Positions 10,601-23,700 of a stretch of 64,000 nucleotides of DNA are shown one piece after another (position 1 is the first letter of the stretch; every line of letters begins with the position of its first letter). The DNA comes from Telopea speciosissima (lineage: Eukaryota > Streptophyta > Magnoliopsida > Proteales > Proteaceae). Below the pieces are notes generated by a model. The model did not search any database. It was not told the origin of the DNA and was given only the letters and a program-made list of their open reading frames with translations. The translations under genes were made by a program, and so were the position numbers. Location of the stretch: contig NW_025317348.1 of the NCBI RefSeq assembly GCF_018873765.1, positions 1,180,627-1,244,626 of the forward strand, read 5' to 3'.

Positions 10601-13600
10601 TCCTCTTGTTGGCATGTCCCCTTCGTGGATTAACTGTAACACAAAGAGGGAGCAGCTCCTTATATTCCGAGACGGGTTTATGGGCAATTAGTTCCTTGTC
10701 CAGTAACTATGTCACTTTCTTTTCATGAAGTTGAATGTGTTAATTCCTTCTCATCTCAGATGTCCATTCAACAAGAAACAGCCCCGCTAACTCGTATTCT
10801 TCGTCTTTTAAGACAAGAGCTCCTAGGCAAGGAGGGACTTTTGCTTCTGTCTTTGCAAAACCTATTCCATAGCCTTGACATACTTATACTGGATGCCCGG
10901 ACTAGAGAAAAGGTCGGATATAGAGAGAGTGGACGTAAGGCACGGCAAAAAGTAAAGGAAACCGGGGATTTTGTCCATTTATTCGAGAACAGTAAGAGCT
11001 TCCCCGACAAGGACTGCTAATGAAGCCTCTTCGCCGACAATGCTAGTTCGATTGGATGCGCTATTTCGACGAGCCCTTTTTTGGAAAGCCCTTATTTGCC
11101 CTGAACCTCTTTAAACAACTGCAATGATCACCGTTTACGCCGCAGCATCTATAGAAAAACAAGATTTCATTTCAAAAGACTTGCATCTGATTCAATACAA
11201 TAGCAGGGGATTCAATAAGAGCAGATTCGTGCAAAAGAGCTAACATCCGATTTGTGAACAGACCGGCTTGGGACAGGCTTGCTTGAAAGAGTTTGACCGG
11301 TAAAGGTTTTTCTTCCTACTTTATTGCCCGGAATGACTGACAGCAGGGACAGAAAGAGTCATTGCACCAACCGTCCTACTGCACTCTGGGGATAAAAAGA
11401 ACCTTTCCGCATTCATCACAAGACTCTTCTCCTTAATCAAAATATACTTGGCACTCTCATTCTGTTCTTCCTTTCAGCGGAATGAGAACCAAATCCTCAG
11501 CTTTTTCACCAACCTCGTAAAGAAGAGAGTGAAAGAGTTTTCAATGCTACAGCCAACTCAGAGAAAGATGCAAATAGTCAAGAAAAGAATGCCGCTACTA
11601 TTCGAATTCCTCGGCTAGCAAAGAAATCTCGCCGAAAGATGAGAGAAAAAAAGGAATGAACTCACTGAAGGAAAGAAAGAAGAAACCATATGATATATAG
11701 AATAGAATATAACCCTTCTTTTCCGAAAGTGCTCTCCCCTCTCCTTTATAGTCGAGCGACTTCGTTCCTCTCCCCCCAAACCTTGTTCCGAGCAACTCCG
11801 CTCAATCAACATGGAAATTTCATTTCTTAAGGCTATCCGATGGTTTCCAACTGACCGGAGTAAGAACCATCTACCAGCTTGGACCGAAGACAATTTCTAG
11901 TGCCATTCTTCTAGCAACTAGCCAAACTTAACATAAGTGAACCTGTTTTGAGCTAACTGCATGTCGAGCGCTTAAGCGGAGCTTGTGGTCACTCGTTCCT
12001 TGCTTGTTCCAATCCTAGTAAAGAGCCTCAGATCCGATTCTACACTACATACGATATTCCATTCCGGCCCTTACTAGCTCTTCGCTTGGTTGTACAAGGA
12101 GCATGCCCGAGGGGGCTACTACGCTCACCGCGCACTTGCATCACCACCTGAGCTTCGCTACCGCTTCGCCCAGCTCCTACGCCTACCACGAACTTGAATC
12201 ATCACACGTGGCTGCTAAAGCAAGCTAAGCTTCACACGGCCCTGAGGAAGCCAAAAGACCCTCTCACGGCTGAAGGATCCGCAACACGTTGGAGAGCTTT
12301 TAGATCCCGCCCTAAAACGCCCATTCTCCTAGAGTTCCGAAGTGATCCTCATTCTCACCGCAGCCTTCTTAAGCCGAAAGAAAGCCGGGCAAGAATCGCA
12401 TTTTTTGGTAGTACGAAGGGGAAGCAGAATCGTATCTGGCAGTGGTTCTTCGGATCGATCACAGATTCTCGGCCCCGTCGTTTGGCTTCTACTCCAACTC
12501 GAACTCAAAACCTCTTCCTCATCTGAACTGACAGACCGACAAGCGGAGGAAAAGAAAAGCACTGCCGACTTCCTGTTCCGCCTGAAACAAGAACTCCACT
12601 CCCCGATTCACCGAACCGACAGGAGAAACTCCCTCGACTTCTTGAAACAGGAACTCCAACTCTTTAACAGTTTAACCCTTCGGCGTTACCTCACTGCTCT
12701 AATGGGCGAGAAGCGCGCCAAACCCCCCTAACTCACTTAAAGGCTTCTCCTCCGTTCGTTCCTCTCCTGTATAGTCGAGTGACTTTGTTCCTAACAAGAA
12801 GCAAGCTACCTTCACTCAATTAGGAATATCATAAGTGATCACTGAACCTTCGATCTTTCCGTGTTTCACTTAGTGTGCTCGGTGAAAACAGGCTTACCTT
12901 GCCCTCACGCGGGATAGGACGTAAAACCAATGCGAGCCATCTTTAGTGGTTGGCGCCCCGAATCATAATAGACAATGTTGTCACAACTCCTAACTCCGCA
13001 TAATGCTCGAATAGAGTGGTGAATCAAGGAATCTACGTATACCCGGTTTCATTATGAATGAGGGAAGCAATCAAAGAGTGTGGATCTAGCCAAGCGCCAT
13101 CGAGGGATAGGATTTCGTACATGGATGATTACTGTTATGATCTGGCGGTCAATCTTTCTATTTCATAAGATGGGTCTGTACTGGTACTAGGCGGAATAGA
13201 AAATGAACCAAGCCCACACGTTTCAGTATCCACTAGCGAACCTCTCTCTGTTCCGCTTCAATCGAAACAGCCCATTAGTGAACTACCCCGCTATGAATGA
13301 ACAGTATATGGTTATGGTTTGAGTTGTTAATGTGTATGTAATAGACCACTCCTGTGTCCTTCTTTCGTATCCGAGGTGGGCTCTTTACACATATGATATG
13401 GAGGTCTAGTACGGTGAACAAGTAAGGTAGGGGCTCTTTTGATATGGGGGTAGGGTCTCTTCGATTAGGCGAACCAGTCCAACTAGGCCAAAAGACAACC
13501 GTCCACTCCTTTTCACGGCTTTAGCAAAGCGGTCCAAAACGTCGGTTTTTAAGGGCAGAGGGTGCTGCTTCACTGAAGATGAAGCTGCTGGTGAGGCTTT

Positions 13601-14460
13601 AGTTTCAATTGCAAATCCAACATCATATGAATAAGCAAGCGAGGATACATTTGATCCTGGTGAAAGGCCAAAGAAGGAAGGGAATGAATGGGAGGGAGTC
13701 TGGGAGCTATGAGTCGACGAGAAGGTTCTATTCCCTCTGTGTCCCAATACCTTAAACTTCCCTCCGAAAGAAAATGCTAATGCCAACTATACTTTCTAGC
13801 TAATGTAGCTGAATGAGAAAGCCTCTCTGTTAGGGCTCGCCCGGGATCTAAGCGGATTGAAGTGTTGAAACGACTCCCTGCAGGCCAACGAAAGCTGTCA
13901 GTTGTGGACCTTGACTTGGAAGCTAGGGGGAACTGTCTAAGATAGTGGCCATCCTAAAGGAGTAAGGAAAATGGTCCGGAGATGATTCCCTATATGTACT
14001 CTCCGATTCTCATTTCCTTCATCATCTTTTTGCACTTGATTTGTGGTACCTTTTCGTTGTCCTTCATTTTGAGTCATCATTCCGCTTTTCTTTCTTATTA
14101 CTTTTCTTGACTTGTCTTGGTGAATCAACCAGAACCCAATGAATAATGAGGGTCTTCGTTCAACTATTTCACTAGCCAAATAGGATGAAAAGCAGCAAGC
14201 CCATAGGAAGTTGTAGCTCAGTCTATCTTTCTGCCCAGAATGTCATTCCAAAAGACCCTATTGGGGAATCTTCCTCCGAATCCAAGAAGCTAGCCATAGC
14301 GAGACTAAATGCAAGGGTTGGGCTGGCAGCAAAGGAAAGGCGCGCAGTAGGGATTGCACTCGCTGCAAGTGAAGAGAAGAGGGACAGACTTTTCTTCTTC
14401 CTAGAGAATCGGAGAAGCTGGACTTTATTCCCTATGGGAAGTCATTTTTTTCACCATTCA
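7666..14460. other. long gene-free stretch, no recognisable gene
   Basis: I recognise nothing with confidence in these 6.8 kb. One repeat core (GCTGATCGTAGACCACC) is at 8355-8371. A 35-bp block at 8751-8785 recurs at 21390-21424 with one mismatch. A block around 11749-11792 (TATAGTCGAGCGACTTCGTTCC) recurs at about 12771. The open frames of 80-130 codons, for example 9100-9354, 10709-11020 and 12342-12731 on plus and 13406-13786 on minus, show no family signature and are likely chance. Confidence 0.5.
8751..8785 (+). repeat. 35-bp direct repeat, copy 1
   Basis: The block GAGAGACGGTTCAATACCCG and the 15 bases after it recur at 21390-21424 with a single C/G difference. Neither copy is in a gene. 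It is a short dispersed repeat of the size that supports rare recombination in plant mitochondria. Confidence 0.8.
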
Positions 14461-15723
14461 TTAGCCAGGGGAGTAGGGTCTTTCCCAAAACCCATAGGAG
14501 AGGAGGGGATTTCCAAGATACACTGATAATTTATATAATTGATGGTTCCTCAATAGAGGTTTGATATGATACTTTAACCCTTGAGTAGTAAAATATTTCA
14601 TTAAAATAATACCATCGAATCGTGACAAATTATGGAAATAGATTGTTCGGATTTCTTTATGTTTTTCCACAAATGCTGCTATACGCTCTATAAATAGATG
14701 TAATATTTTATTACTTCTATCCTTAAATGAATCTTCTAAACATAGATTATCTGAACTTAATTCCTCTTTTATGTAATCTTCACTGAAATATCTTTCTAAT
14801 ATATGATCCTGATCAGGTATGGAATCCACAGAATATTCATCAGGCCAGACCGGTAAGAAACCAACAGCGTAAGGGACTTGATAGCCCTTCACAAGAACTG
14901 TTTCTATATCGGCTACAATGAAAGGCCTCCTTTTAACCTTACTCTTCGGTGGTTTGAGTGCTGTTATATATTTGTAATAATTATTTTTACCTTTCCCAAT
15001 TGCTTGAACCTCTCTTGGTTCATCACTACCTATACCGCTTTCCATTAATTGCAGGATTTGGCTAGCGATTTGATTAGAGCTCAGAGACAACATAATAGGA
15101 CTAGATTCTTGATCACCTTTGAGATAGATTCTAATGAATATACCAGTAAGCACTTCTTTGGTGTATTCCTCAGCTTTTTGCGTGGTATATTTTAAAATCT
15201 GAGCATAGACATCCATGTTAGGTTTCATATTATCCTTTTTATCTATCAATGGTATTGCAGTACATATCATAAAGGTACGATGATTTTTATAGGTTACTTT
15301 ACCGGAGGTATCATCTTCTATAGGAATACACATATAATAACCTATAAAAAACTTACCATAAGAAGCACCTGTATGGTAAGCGCACTTCAATAAGAGTTGC
15401 ATTACTGCCAATGTAATTTTATCATATTCAATACATCGTAAGTATGGCTCTCTAAATGTAATACTGGCTTCTCTGCATCCTGAATAAAGCAATTCACAAT
15501 CTTCTTTATCTATTAGATTATTAATGTTGTATATCATATTATATAGGAATACATTATTATCATAATATAGATTCTCATCCTTATATTCAGAATCAGGATT
15601 TTCATAATTACAATAATTCCTATATATTAGAAGTTGTGATTGATTCTTATAATCATTCTTAATACCTATAGTAGTAGCTGCCGATCTGATAAATGATAAG
15701 AAATTAGACTGAAGGATCATCAT
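14461..15723 (-). pseudogene. dpo: truncated family B DNA polymerase of linear-plasmid type (exonuclease part only)
   Basis: This is a 420-codon frame with clear similarity to the protein-primed family B DNA polymerases of plant and fungal mitochondrial linear plasmids. The 3'-5' exonuclease motif I is visible as FIVADIETV (Asp and Glu at about residues 271 and 273). Motif II is FHNLSRFDG (about 369-377). The protein stops about 40 residues later, before exonuclease motif III and all polymerase motifs (A to C). It therefore cannot polymerise DNA. The last residues (SYGFWERPYSPG) come from unrelated sequence, marking a rearrangement near 14510. The frame is much more AT-rich than its surroundings, as expected for an integrated linear plasmid fragment. 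Confidence 0.85.
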
Positions 15724-17350
<1,627 letters not shown>

Positions 17351-17579
17351 AATAGGGATTGAAAGGATTCAAGAGGCCTGTAGAGAAAAAACATTTATCC
17401 AAAAGATTTATTCATTACTACTACATAAATCACTACATTACATAAACAACCACATATGCCTTTACTAGAGCTTTAAAGGCATTATGCTAACTACATTAAT
17501 TATTTGCGAAACAGAAATAAGTCAAAGGATAGGCCTTAACAAGTAGAAAGAAGATAAAGTTACTACTTTTTTCTTTCTT

Positions 17580-17930
17580 CTAGTCTCCCTGGTCACCGCG
17601 GGTGATCGCCTGCACAACGAGCTCTTGCTGCTCCGCCCGCAGCGCTTGCTGCCTCTCCTCCAAACCCTCTATGCGCTCTCTGGTAGCGCGAATGCGCGCT
17701 TCTTTCCTTGCAGGATCCATTGTTCTAACACTTATCAAAAGGCAGTTTAGCACTCTACGGTGCTCTTGAATTTCATTTTGCAGTTGCCCCATTTCGGCAG
17801 CAATTGCATAAAGCCTGTTTGCAGCATCCATAGCCATACGTGCTAGTACTAAATTTCTTTGATTTGAATTTGATGAAGTGAAGACACTTATCGAGCCTCC
17901 ATTTATAGAGTGGTAGAGTAATATCGCCAT
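17580..17930 (-). CDS. hypothetical coiled-coil protein
   Basis: This is a 116-codon frame with an ATG start. From about residue 32 (MAMDAANRLYAIAAEMGQLQ) to the end it is rich in Glu, Gln, Arg and Leu with heptad-like spacing (ERIEGLEERQQALRAEQQEL), predicting a helical coiled coil. I do not recognise the family. Such tails occur in gag-like and plant mobile-domain proteins of nuclear retroelements, and nuclear-derived pieces are common nearby, so it may be a captured nuclear fragment. Whether it is expressed cannot be seen. The DNA between the psbB fragment and this frame (17351-17579) shows no gene. Confidence 0.35.
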   Translation of the reverse strand: MAILLYHSINGGSISVFTSSNSNQRNLVLARMAMDAANRLYAIAAEMGQLQNEIQEHRRVLNCLLISVRTMDPARKEARIRATRERIEGLEERQQALRAEQQELVVQAITRGDQGD

Positions 17931-18739
17931 GCGTCACGAATTGGATGGCAGGCACAATTCTTACTAGTTCTCCGCACTACTTTTCGGCAGTTGAAGACGA
18001 TCATGCCTTTTTAATGAAAAACTGGCTGGCTCTGGCTACCTTGCGGAGCAAACAAAAGATCCCCAAATCACACTGCCTGTATGCACGAACAAACTTTGCA
18101 CAACCAGCTTACGTAGAAAAGATTCCATATTCTATGCCAATAGACTCGTGACATCCATGTACTGAGTCGTCAAATGAGCCACGTTAAGAAAGCCCAAGCT
18201 TATACGCATTGGCCCACAGGGTGCCCCAATAGGGCCCGAATGAAAGACCCAAGCCTACATGAACCATCAAAGAAAGTCCTAAAAATGAAGACTTGGGCCT
18301 ACGCAAAAGCGCCTCGATGAAAGCCCACAGAAGGGCCAAAGCACAACAAGCCTACCCATCATCAAAGCAAGCCCAAGCCCAGGGGCAATCAAGCCTTGGA
18401 AACTAGTGAAAATAGAACTCAAAAGCAACTAGGCAATCCAACTTCCATTGACTTCCCTGCCTACGAACTACTACTGTGACTTGAACTCCTAGCTTGCTGG
18501 CTAATGAATGAATTAAGGGTGAGAGGGAGGTTCATCGATTTCTTTCTTATTCTTCGTATAAGATTCAGTTTGTGTATCGGGAGTACTTATAGTCTGGTAG
18601 CGAAGCTTGCTTATTATCTTACACGGTAGCGAAGCTTGCTTACTCTATCTGATAAGGTAGTTGACTCGCTTACTCTATCTGATAAGGTGAGCAACGCGAA
18701 TGACAGAATTCTTATTATCATAAGTGATGTTCTCTTTGT
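17931..18739. other. gene-free stretch upstream of the promoter match
   Basis: No gene is recognisable. The part from 18180 to 18420 consists of loosely repeated AAGCCCAAG/GGGCC words. The tandem repeat block at 18596-18690 is listed separately. Confidence 0.5.
18596..18690 (+). repeat. tandem short repeats before the promoter match
   Basis: The 18-bp word GGTAGCGAAGCTTGCTTA occurs at 18596-18613 and again at 18625-18642. It is followed by two copies of CTTACTCTATCTGATAAGGT, the second ending near 18688. The block sits about 70 bp upstream of the CATAAGAGA promoter match. Confidence 0.8.
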
Positions 18740-18744
18740 AAATT

Positions 18745-18768
18745 CATAAACAAATATCATAAGAGAAG
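18745..18768 (+). promoter_or_regulatory. CRTA-type mitochondrial promoter match
   Basis: The sequence AAATATCATAAGAGAAG contains CATAAGAGA at 18758-18766, with an AT-rich box immediately upstream and GAAG after it. This matches the conserved nonanucleotide promoter (CRTAAGAGA) used by the phage-type RNA polymerase in dicot mitochondria. Initiation would fall at about 18765. No intact gene lies within 1 kb downstream, so the promoter may have been copied here from another gene's upstream region. No transcript evidence is visible. Confidence 0.6.
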
Positions 18769-19004
18769 AAAACATGAATTGAAGCTTGATTCATTCATGC
18801 TCTTCATTCAAGTAAGATAGTTGATCGAGAAAGCTCCGCCCAGTAGTGCCTAGCCAAGAGTAGACCTATAATAGTCTCGCGAAGCCGGTCCCCGGATGCC
18901 TAAGATCCTTGATTACTTTAAGAGCAGAAAAGAAGAAAGCTTCAACTCAATCTTCTCTTTCTTTTAGTCCGGGAGGAAAAAGACTCAAATCCATGCAACC
19001 ATCG

Positions 19005-19345
19005 CCTTTCTTCCTATCGTTGTATCGTGGGAAATTTGGCTCGAGAAAAACAAAAGAAGGTTTGAAGATTCTTTCTCTAGTTCTGAGCATATCAAAAATA
19101 AAGTGGTGAATTGGCTGAGAGACTTAACTTTTCTATTAAATGTTAACTCCCCGGGTTCATACATGGATTCCTTATCCCTAAAGTAGCTTAATATTGATCC
19201 TATCTGTGTTCGTTCTAAGAAGTCTCACAAAAAGTATTACCCCTCCTATGTTGAGTAATGGGCTGGTGAGTTCAAACTTCACGTTGATGGGGCGTCGAGA
19301 GGAAATCCTGGTCTTAGCGAAGGAGCAGGCTACCGGGTGAACCAA
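19005..19345 (+). pseudogene. LINE-type retroelement remnant (pre-RNase H and RNase H start)
   Basis: In broken frames the DNA encodes the end of a plant LINE polyprotein. Around 19010-19130 it reads WEIWLEKNKRRFE followed by a helical stretch. At 19270-19325 comes FKLHVDGASRGNPGLS, the first strand and loop of RNase H with the catalytic Asp (VDGASRGNPG). In-frame stops and frame changes interrupt it, and the rest of RNase H is absent. It is a nuclear-derived dead fragment. Confidence 0.72.
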
Positions 19346-19525
19346 TAAGGGCTCGGGTCTTAAGGAACTCTTTTCAGGAGGCACTATAGAAGCCTATAGA
19401 GGTCCGAGAGGTAGTTCTCCGCTTTCCCATCTTTTATTTCAAAATATTTTTTTGAATGGCAAGACAAAGGCCTTTTCAAATTCCTTGATTCGCCTATGGA
19501 GTAAGGAGGCAGAAGATAAAAAATT

Positions 19526-19551
19526 TTTCCATTTATCCGCGATCTAGGCAT
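19526..19551 (-). pseudogene. ycf3: plastid ycf3 start fragment
   Basis: Read on the minus strand from 19551, the bases encode MPRSRING, the start of plastid Ycf3 (photosystem I assembly). Identity then ends. It lies 354 bp upstream of trnS-GGA with the divergent orientation seen in plastid genomes, so it marks the left edge of a plastid insertion continuing to about 20761. Confidence 0.75.
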
Positions 19552-19904
19552 AGGTAGCAATCCATTCTATAATTATTTTCATTGTCTCTTGTGGGATCGT
19601 TTTCCCACAAACAAAGGAATTGTACAGTACGAAATAGCATAAAAACAGACTCATTAAAAAAAAATTTATAAATATAAAAATATATTTATATATATAAAGA
19701 AAGGTATACCTTTCTCAATCATATCTTTTACAGTTTTTCACAAGAACAAAATTTTGATCTTTATCCCGGAGCCTCGAAGGAAAGCTCTTTCTTTGATGAA
19801 AAACTTTCTTTTTTTATAGGTCGAATTGATTGGTTGTACCTATCCAATAATCTAATATGAATGACTCGCTATTCACTCAGTTTCCGGGTCATAATAATTC
19901 TGTA

Positions 19905-19991
19905 GGGGAGATGGCCGAGTGGTTCAAGGCGTAGCATTGGAACTGCTATGTAGGCTTTTGTTTACCGAGGGTTCGAATCCCTCTCTTTCCG
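19905..19991 (+). tRNA. trnS-GGA: trnS-GGA, plastid-derived
   Basis: The 87-nt cloverleaf with a long variable arm (TGTAGGCTTTTGTTTACCGA) and anticodon GGA matches plastid tRNA-Ser(GGA) nearly base for base. The acceptor 5' strand is GGGGAGA where plastids have GGAGAGA, which still pairs acceptably. Flanking ycf3 and rps4 fragments show it came with one plastid segment. Some plant mitochondria use imported plastid-type trnS-GGA, so it may function. Confidence 0.88.
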
Positions 19992-20296
19992 CGCCTTCAC
20001 CTAATTCACCAATGTTACTGACTGAAATGTATCAAATCAAATAACAATGGATACCATTATTTCAACGGTTAGACTTCTTTGATATGGATTCTCTATTCCT
20101 AATTGCCGTGGTACGGAAAATACGGGAAAGAGTGGACAAGGAATGAAAATTCCCCTGTCGATTCATGACACATGAATCGGATAAAAATCCTGGGTAAACT
20201 ACTTACCTTAGGTCAATTTATTTCGGTGAAAGGAAAAGGAGGGCCAAATTTCTCGAACCCTTAATTTTTTTGTTATTTTATTTATTTTAGTTAGTT

Positions 20297-20761
20297 TTAA
20301 GTCTGACGGGAATAATATTCTACGACTAGCAATTCATTTATTTTCAAACCGACCGATTTACTATCTATTATTTTTTTGACAAATCCTTTATATTGGAATG
20401 GGTGAAGAGTAAAATGTTTTGGCAATTCCTCATGGGGGGATGAATCAACATAATTTTGAATCAGAGCTTTGGATTTTTGTTCATTCTTCGCCGTAATAAT
20501 ATCGCGGGGTTTGCAGCGATAACTTGGTATATCTACTATACGGCCATTAACTAAAATATGTCTATGGTTAACTAATTGGCGGGCTCCAGAGATAGTCGAA
20601 GCCATACCCAATCGAAAAAGGGGATGTTATCCAAACGCATTTCAAGTAGTTGTAGTAAAACCCGACCCGTTGACCCTTTGGCTTTTCCGGCAATACGAAC
20701 ATATTTAAGTAATTGTCGTTCTGTAATACCATAATGAAACCGCAATTTTTGTTTTTCTTCT
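20297..20761 (-). pseudogene. rps4: plastid-derived rps4 (3' two-thirds, frameshifted)
   Basis: The minus strand encodes most of plastid ribosomal protein S4: [20 protein letters not shown] upstream, then [19 protein letters not shown] and the normal C terminus [17 protein letters not shown]. One extra C in the run before TTTTTCGATTGGG (near 20621) shifts the frame between LDNI and GMAST. The N-terminal part beyond 20761 is missing. Position and orientation relative to trnS-GGA are as in plastid genomes. It is not functional. Confidence 0.92.
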
Positions 20762-23700
20762 TATTGATAGTCCCACCCTTTCTTTGAACCTTGTCAATGA
20801 TCGAACTTAAAGATATGAACTGAGTGCCATTTGATGAGTCACTGAGAACAAGGGAGAGGGATATGGAAAGGATGAAGTAATGAAAGAGGAAGTCATTGCT
20901 AGTAGTAACGACTTATAATGGGGGAATAAAAAAAAGCTAACCGCCACCGAAAAAGGTCAAAACGATATGGAGAGGCTTCCGGGGCGATTGAGTGAAGGAA
21001 GCGATGTGCCGACAATGATGTGATGTGGGGTCAAAGCATGATAGGTGCTCTTTTTTGGGGAAGAGGGACGGTTCAGACTACCAACTAGTGGTTCGAATGG
21101 AAGACTTAAGAAAGTCAGGCTTGAGAGACTTTCAACATCAGAGGAGGCTGGGGTCAAAGGGATCTATCCCGATTCTTGAACAAGAACACATGCAGCTCCT
21201 TCTCTGCAACAATTGGCACTCTTTTAAATGTGCACTATGAAAAACAAGTCGGATGGTTCCTGCTGCACGAGATTCGGTGGAAGTAGGGATTTAAGCACAA
21301 TTGTGATCCTTTCTTTTTTTTTGTATAGGGGCGTAGCGAGAGAGAGAGATAGATAAACTATACAGCTAGGGGGAGAAGACAGCTTGGGGGAGAGAGGGTT
21401 CAATACCCGATTTGAGAACCTGGTAACCTAGCATCCTCACCCATTGAACCATAGTACGACGCTTCCCTTCGCTCGCGTCCGAACTCGTTGGATCGATATC
21501 CAGTTCCACCAGCGGCAGAGACAGTTGGATAGGTACCCCCAGCAGTTGCTTCAGCTGCTTACCTTGAACCAATTGGAAGAGCACAACAGATATTTTAGGT
21601 ATAGACTAAGGCAGATCAAATTGGATTTAACCGGACCGGCCAGCATATGAGTAAGCATCAGTAGTTTCAGTTGATGACCCTGAGGCGAGGCTCTGCTAAG
21701 ACAAGCTCTTAACAGACCCTTACCGATCCGTAACTAGTTGATTGGAAGCTGTTGGTAATGACTCTGTCGCTAGTGATGGTGCAGTTTTCACCCCTGCTAA
21801 GAGGTAAACAGGAGGGCCGGGGGGATTAAATATGGATATGGTGGCGGAGATGCTGCTTTCTTCACCGCTGTTCCGGCATAAGCTGATGTTCCCACAATTG
21901 GTACTGCTTTCTCCTTCCCCCCGGAAAAGCAATTAAATAACCTTTTCAAGCTATCAAACCGAAGTAGAGGCGTATAGATACCGATATGCAACTGGAATAC
22001 CTTAAATGGGGTATCAATATGGGCAAGGTGCTTCTTTTTCGACTCGGTGGACCAAATCTCTCACCGGAGATGGTTCAACTACAACCCGGTCGTTCTGGGT
22101 CATCAAGGGTAGTTTCAACGCCATTTTCAATTGGTGGGACGAGATCAACATCTGTGATTGGCTCTGCTCCCCGATTTGGATCTGCTGTTGGAACCAAGTG
22201 AATCGCTTTTTTGGTTTAAATGCTGCTAGCCCCAATGCTGCTCGCTTTTATTCCGGTGGATCAATGGGTTGCCGCACCGGCCTCAGATCTCGACCCGGGT
22301 GAGAAACTGCCAACTATGTATGCCTTTGTGGGTGATGCTCATGATCCTACAGCTCGTATAGTATAGAAAGAGTGTCAATAGCAGAGGCTGGTAGCATAAA
22401 GGTCCAACCAATGAATGCTCTTTTTTTTTCCTCTTCTCCATAGGGGAATCGATGAGAGATGCGAACAAAGGCTGCGTAGGCACGAGTATCAAAGCTTCAG
22501 TCCCAGCGTAAACGCCCCTTATGGTTTCGATACTAGTACCAGCAGCTTTCCCACCACCACCTCGCCCAAAATCTATTCCGGTGCCAGTCGAAGAACCACC
22601 GGGCCGATTATTGACCCAGTGACCAGGGTAGAGCTAGTTGGAGAGACATTACCTAGCCTTTGTTTTTTCCGCATCAGTGGTTGTCCCGCCACCGGAAGCA
22701 GAGGAAGCTAACCGAGTTGACTAAGAATCAGTCGTTTACCTCGACTTTGAACCATTAAATATTCCTGTCTACCCCTATGAGGTAAAGCCAGGAGCAGTAA
22801 GTTCACCCCAAAAAAAGCTGAAAAACGGATGCGCGCGCTAGCCGTTGCTTGTTAGGGGCGAGCAACTGGCCTTCCTTCGGGTGTGGTTTTGAGGCCAGAG
22901 AGCAGATGCATTGGCAAAAGTACGTGTAGAAGCTGAAACTGCTTATCCGGGTGCGGCTTTCTAGCCTGATGGCTATTTCAGGTTAGGATTGTAAATCTAT
23001 CTAAATAACTTTTTACTTCTAATTTATCACACGGTATCTCCGCTACTAAAAGTTCCGGTATAGCGGCGTGTCGCCTCAGGTATAGCAAGACAGGGCATAT
23101 TACAAAAAGGTCTGAAAATGGTTGCACACCTGGGTCAGAGCAGGCTGGTAGCCCAACCGCGCGAATTCCCTTGATAGTCGTTCGTAGCTTTGCTGTCATA
23201 GACGTCCGATCGCTGCCCGCCGTCCGAGAGCCTCGTTCTTGAGGCGTGGTGCGGTAGGTCTGGGCAGAAATATACTATCTTCTCTCTTTCCTTCCGTCCC
23301 TGGCCTAAGCGCTAAGTAGTGGAGCTCCGGCTACCCCGCTGCCTAGCTAATGTCGCTTCCTGAGGGTCTGATAATTTTGTATATCATAGGTCTTACATAG
23401 AACAGTTTCCTGGCATGCTGGAATACCTCCGACCTTATCCTCAGGACCTGCTTTGCGATGTATGCCGCGAACCCCTGGCAAACGAGGCCCTTGTTCTGAA
23501 AGGAACCTGTCTAAAGACCCCGTAAGCACAGCGGAACCCGAGATCAGCAGTTAGCGTCTCGACGGAGAGATGCTCTCTGGCAAGTAGGGAGCCGAGCCTC
23601 CCGGGTGTTCGAGCTGATCTACGAGCACCCTTGCGTCTCTCTCACATTATAGCTTGGTTACGAACCGACTCTGAAGCCAGCCAACTCGGAACAATACATC

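Noticed and set aside
23347-23529. Possible mitovirus polymerase fragment
   Set aside because: The frame reads like real protein, but no polymerase motif (such as GDD) is visible and I could not match it with confidence.
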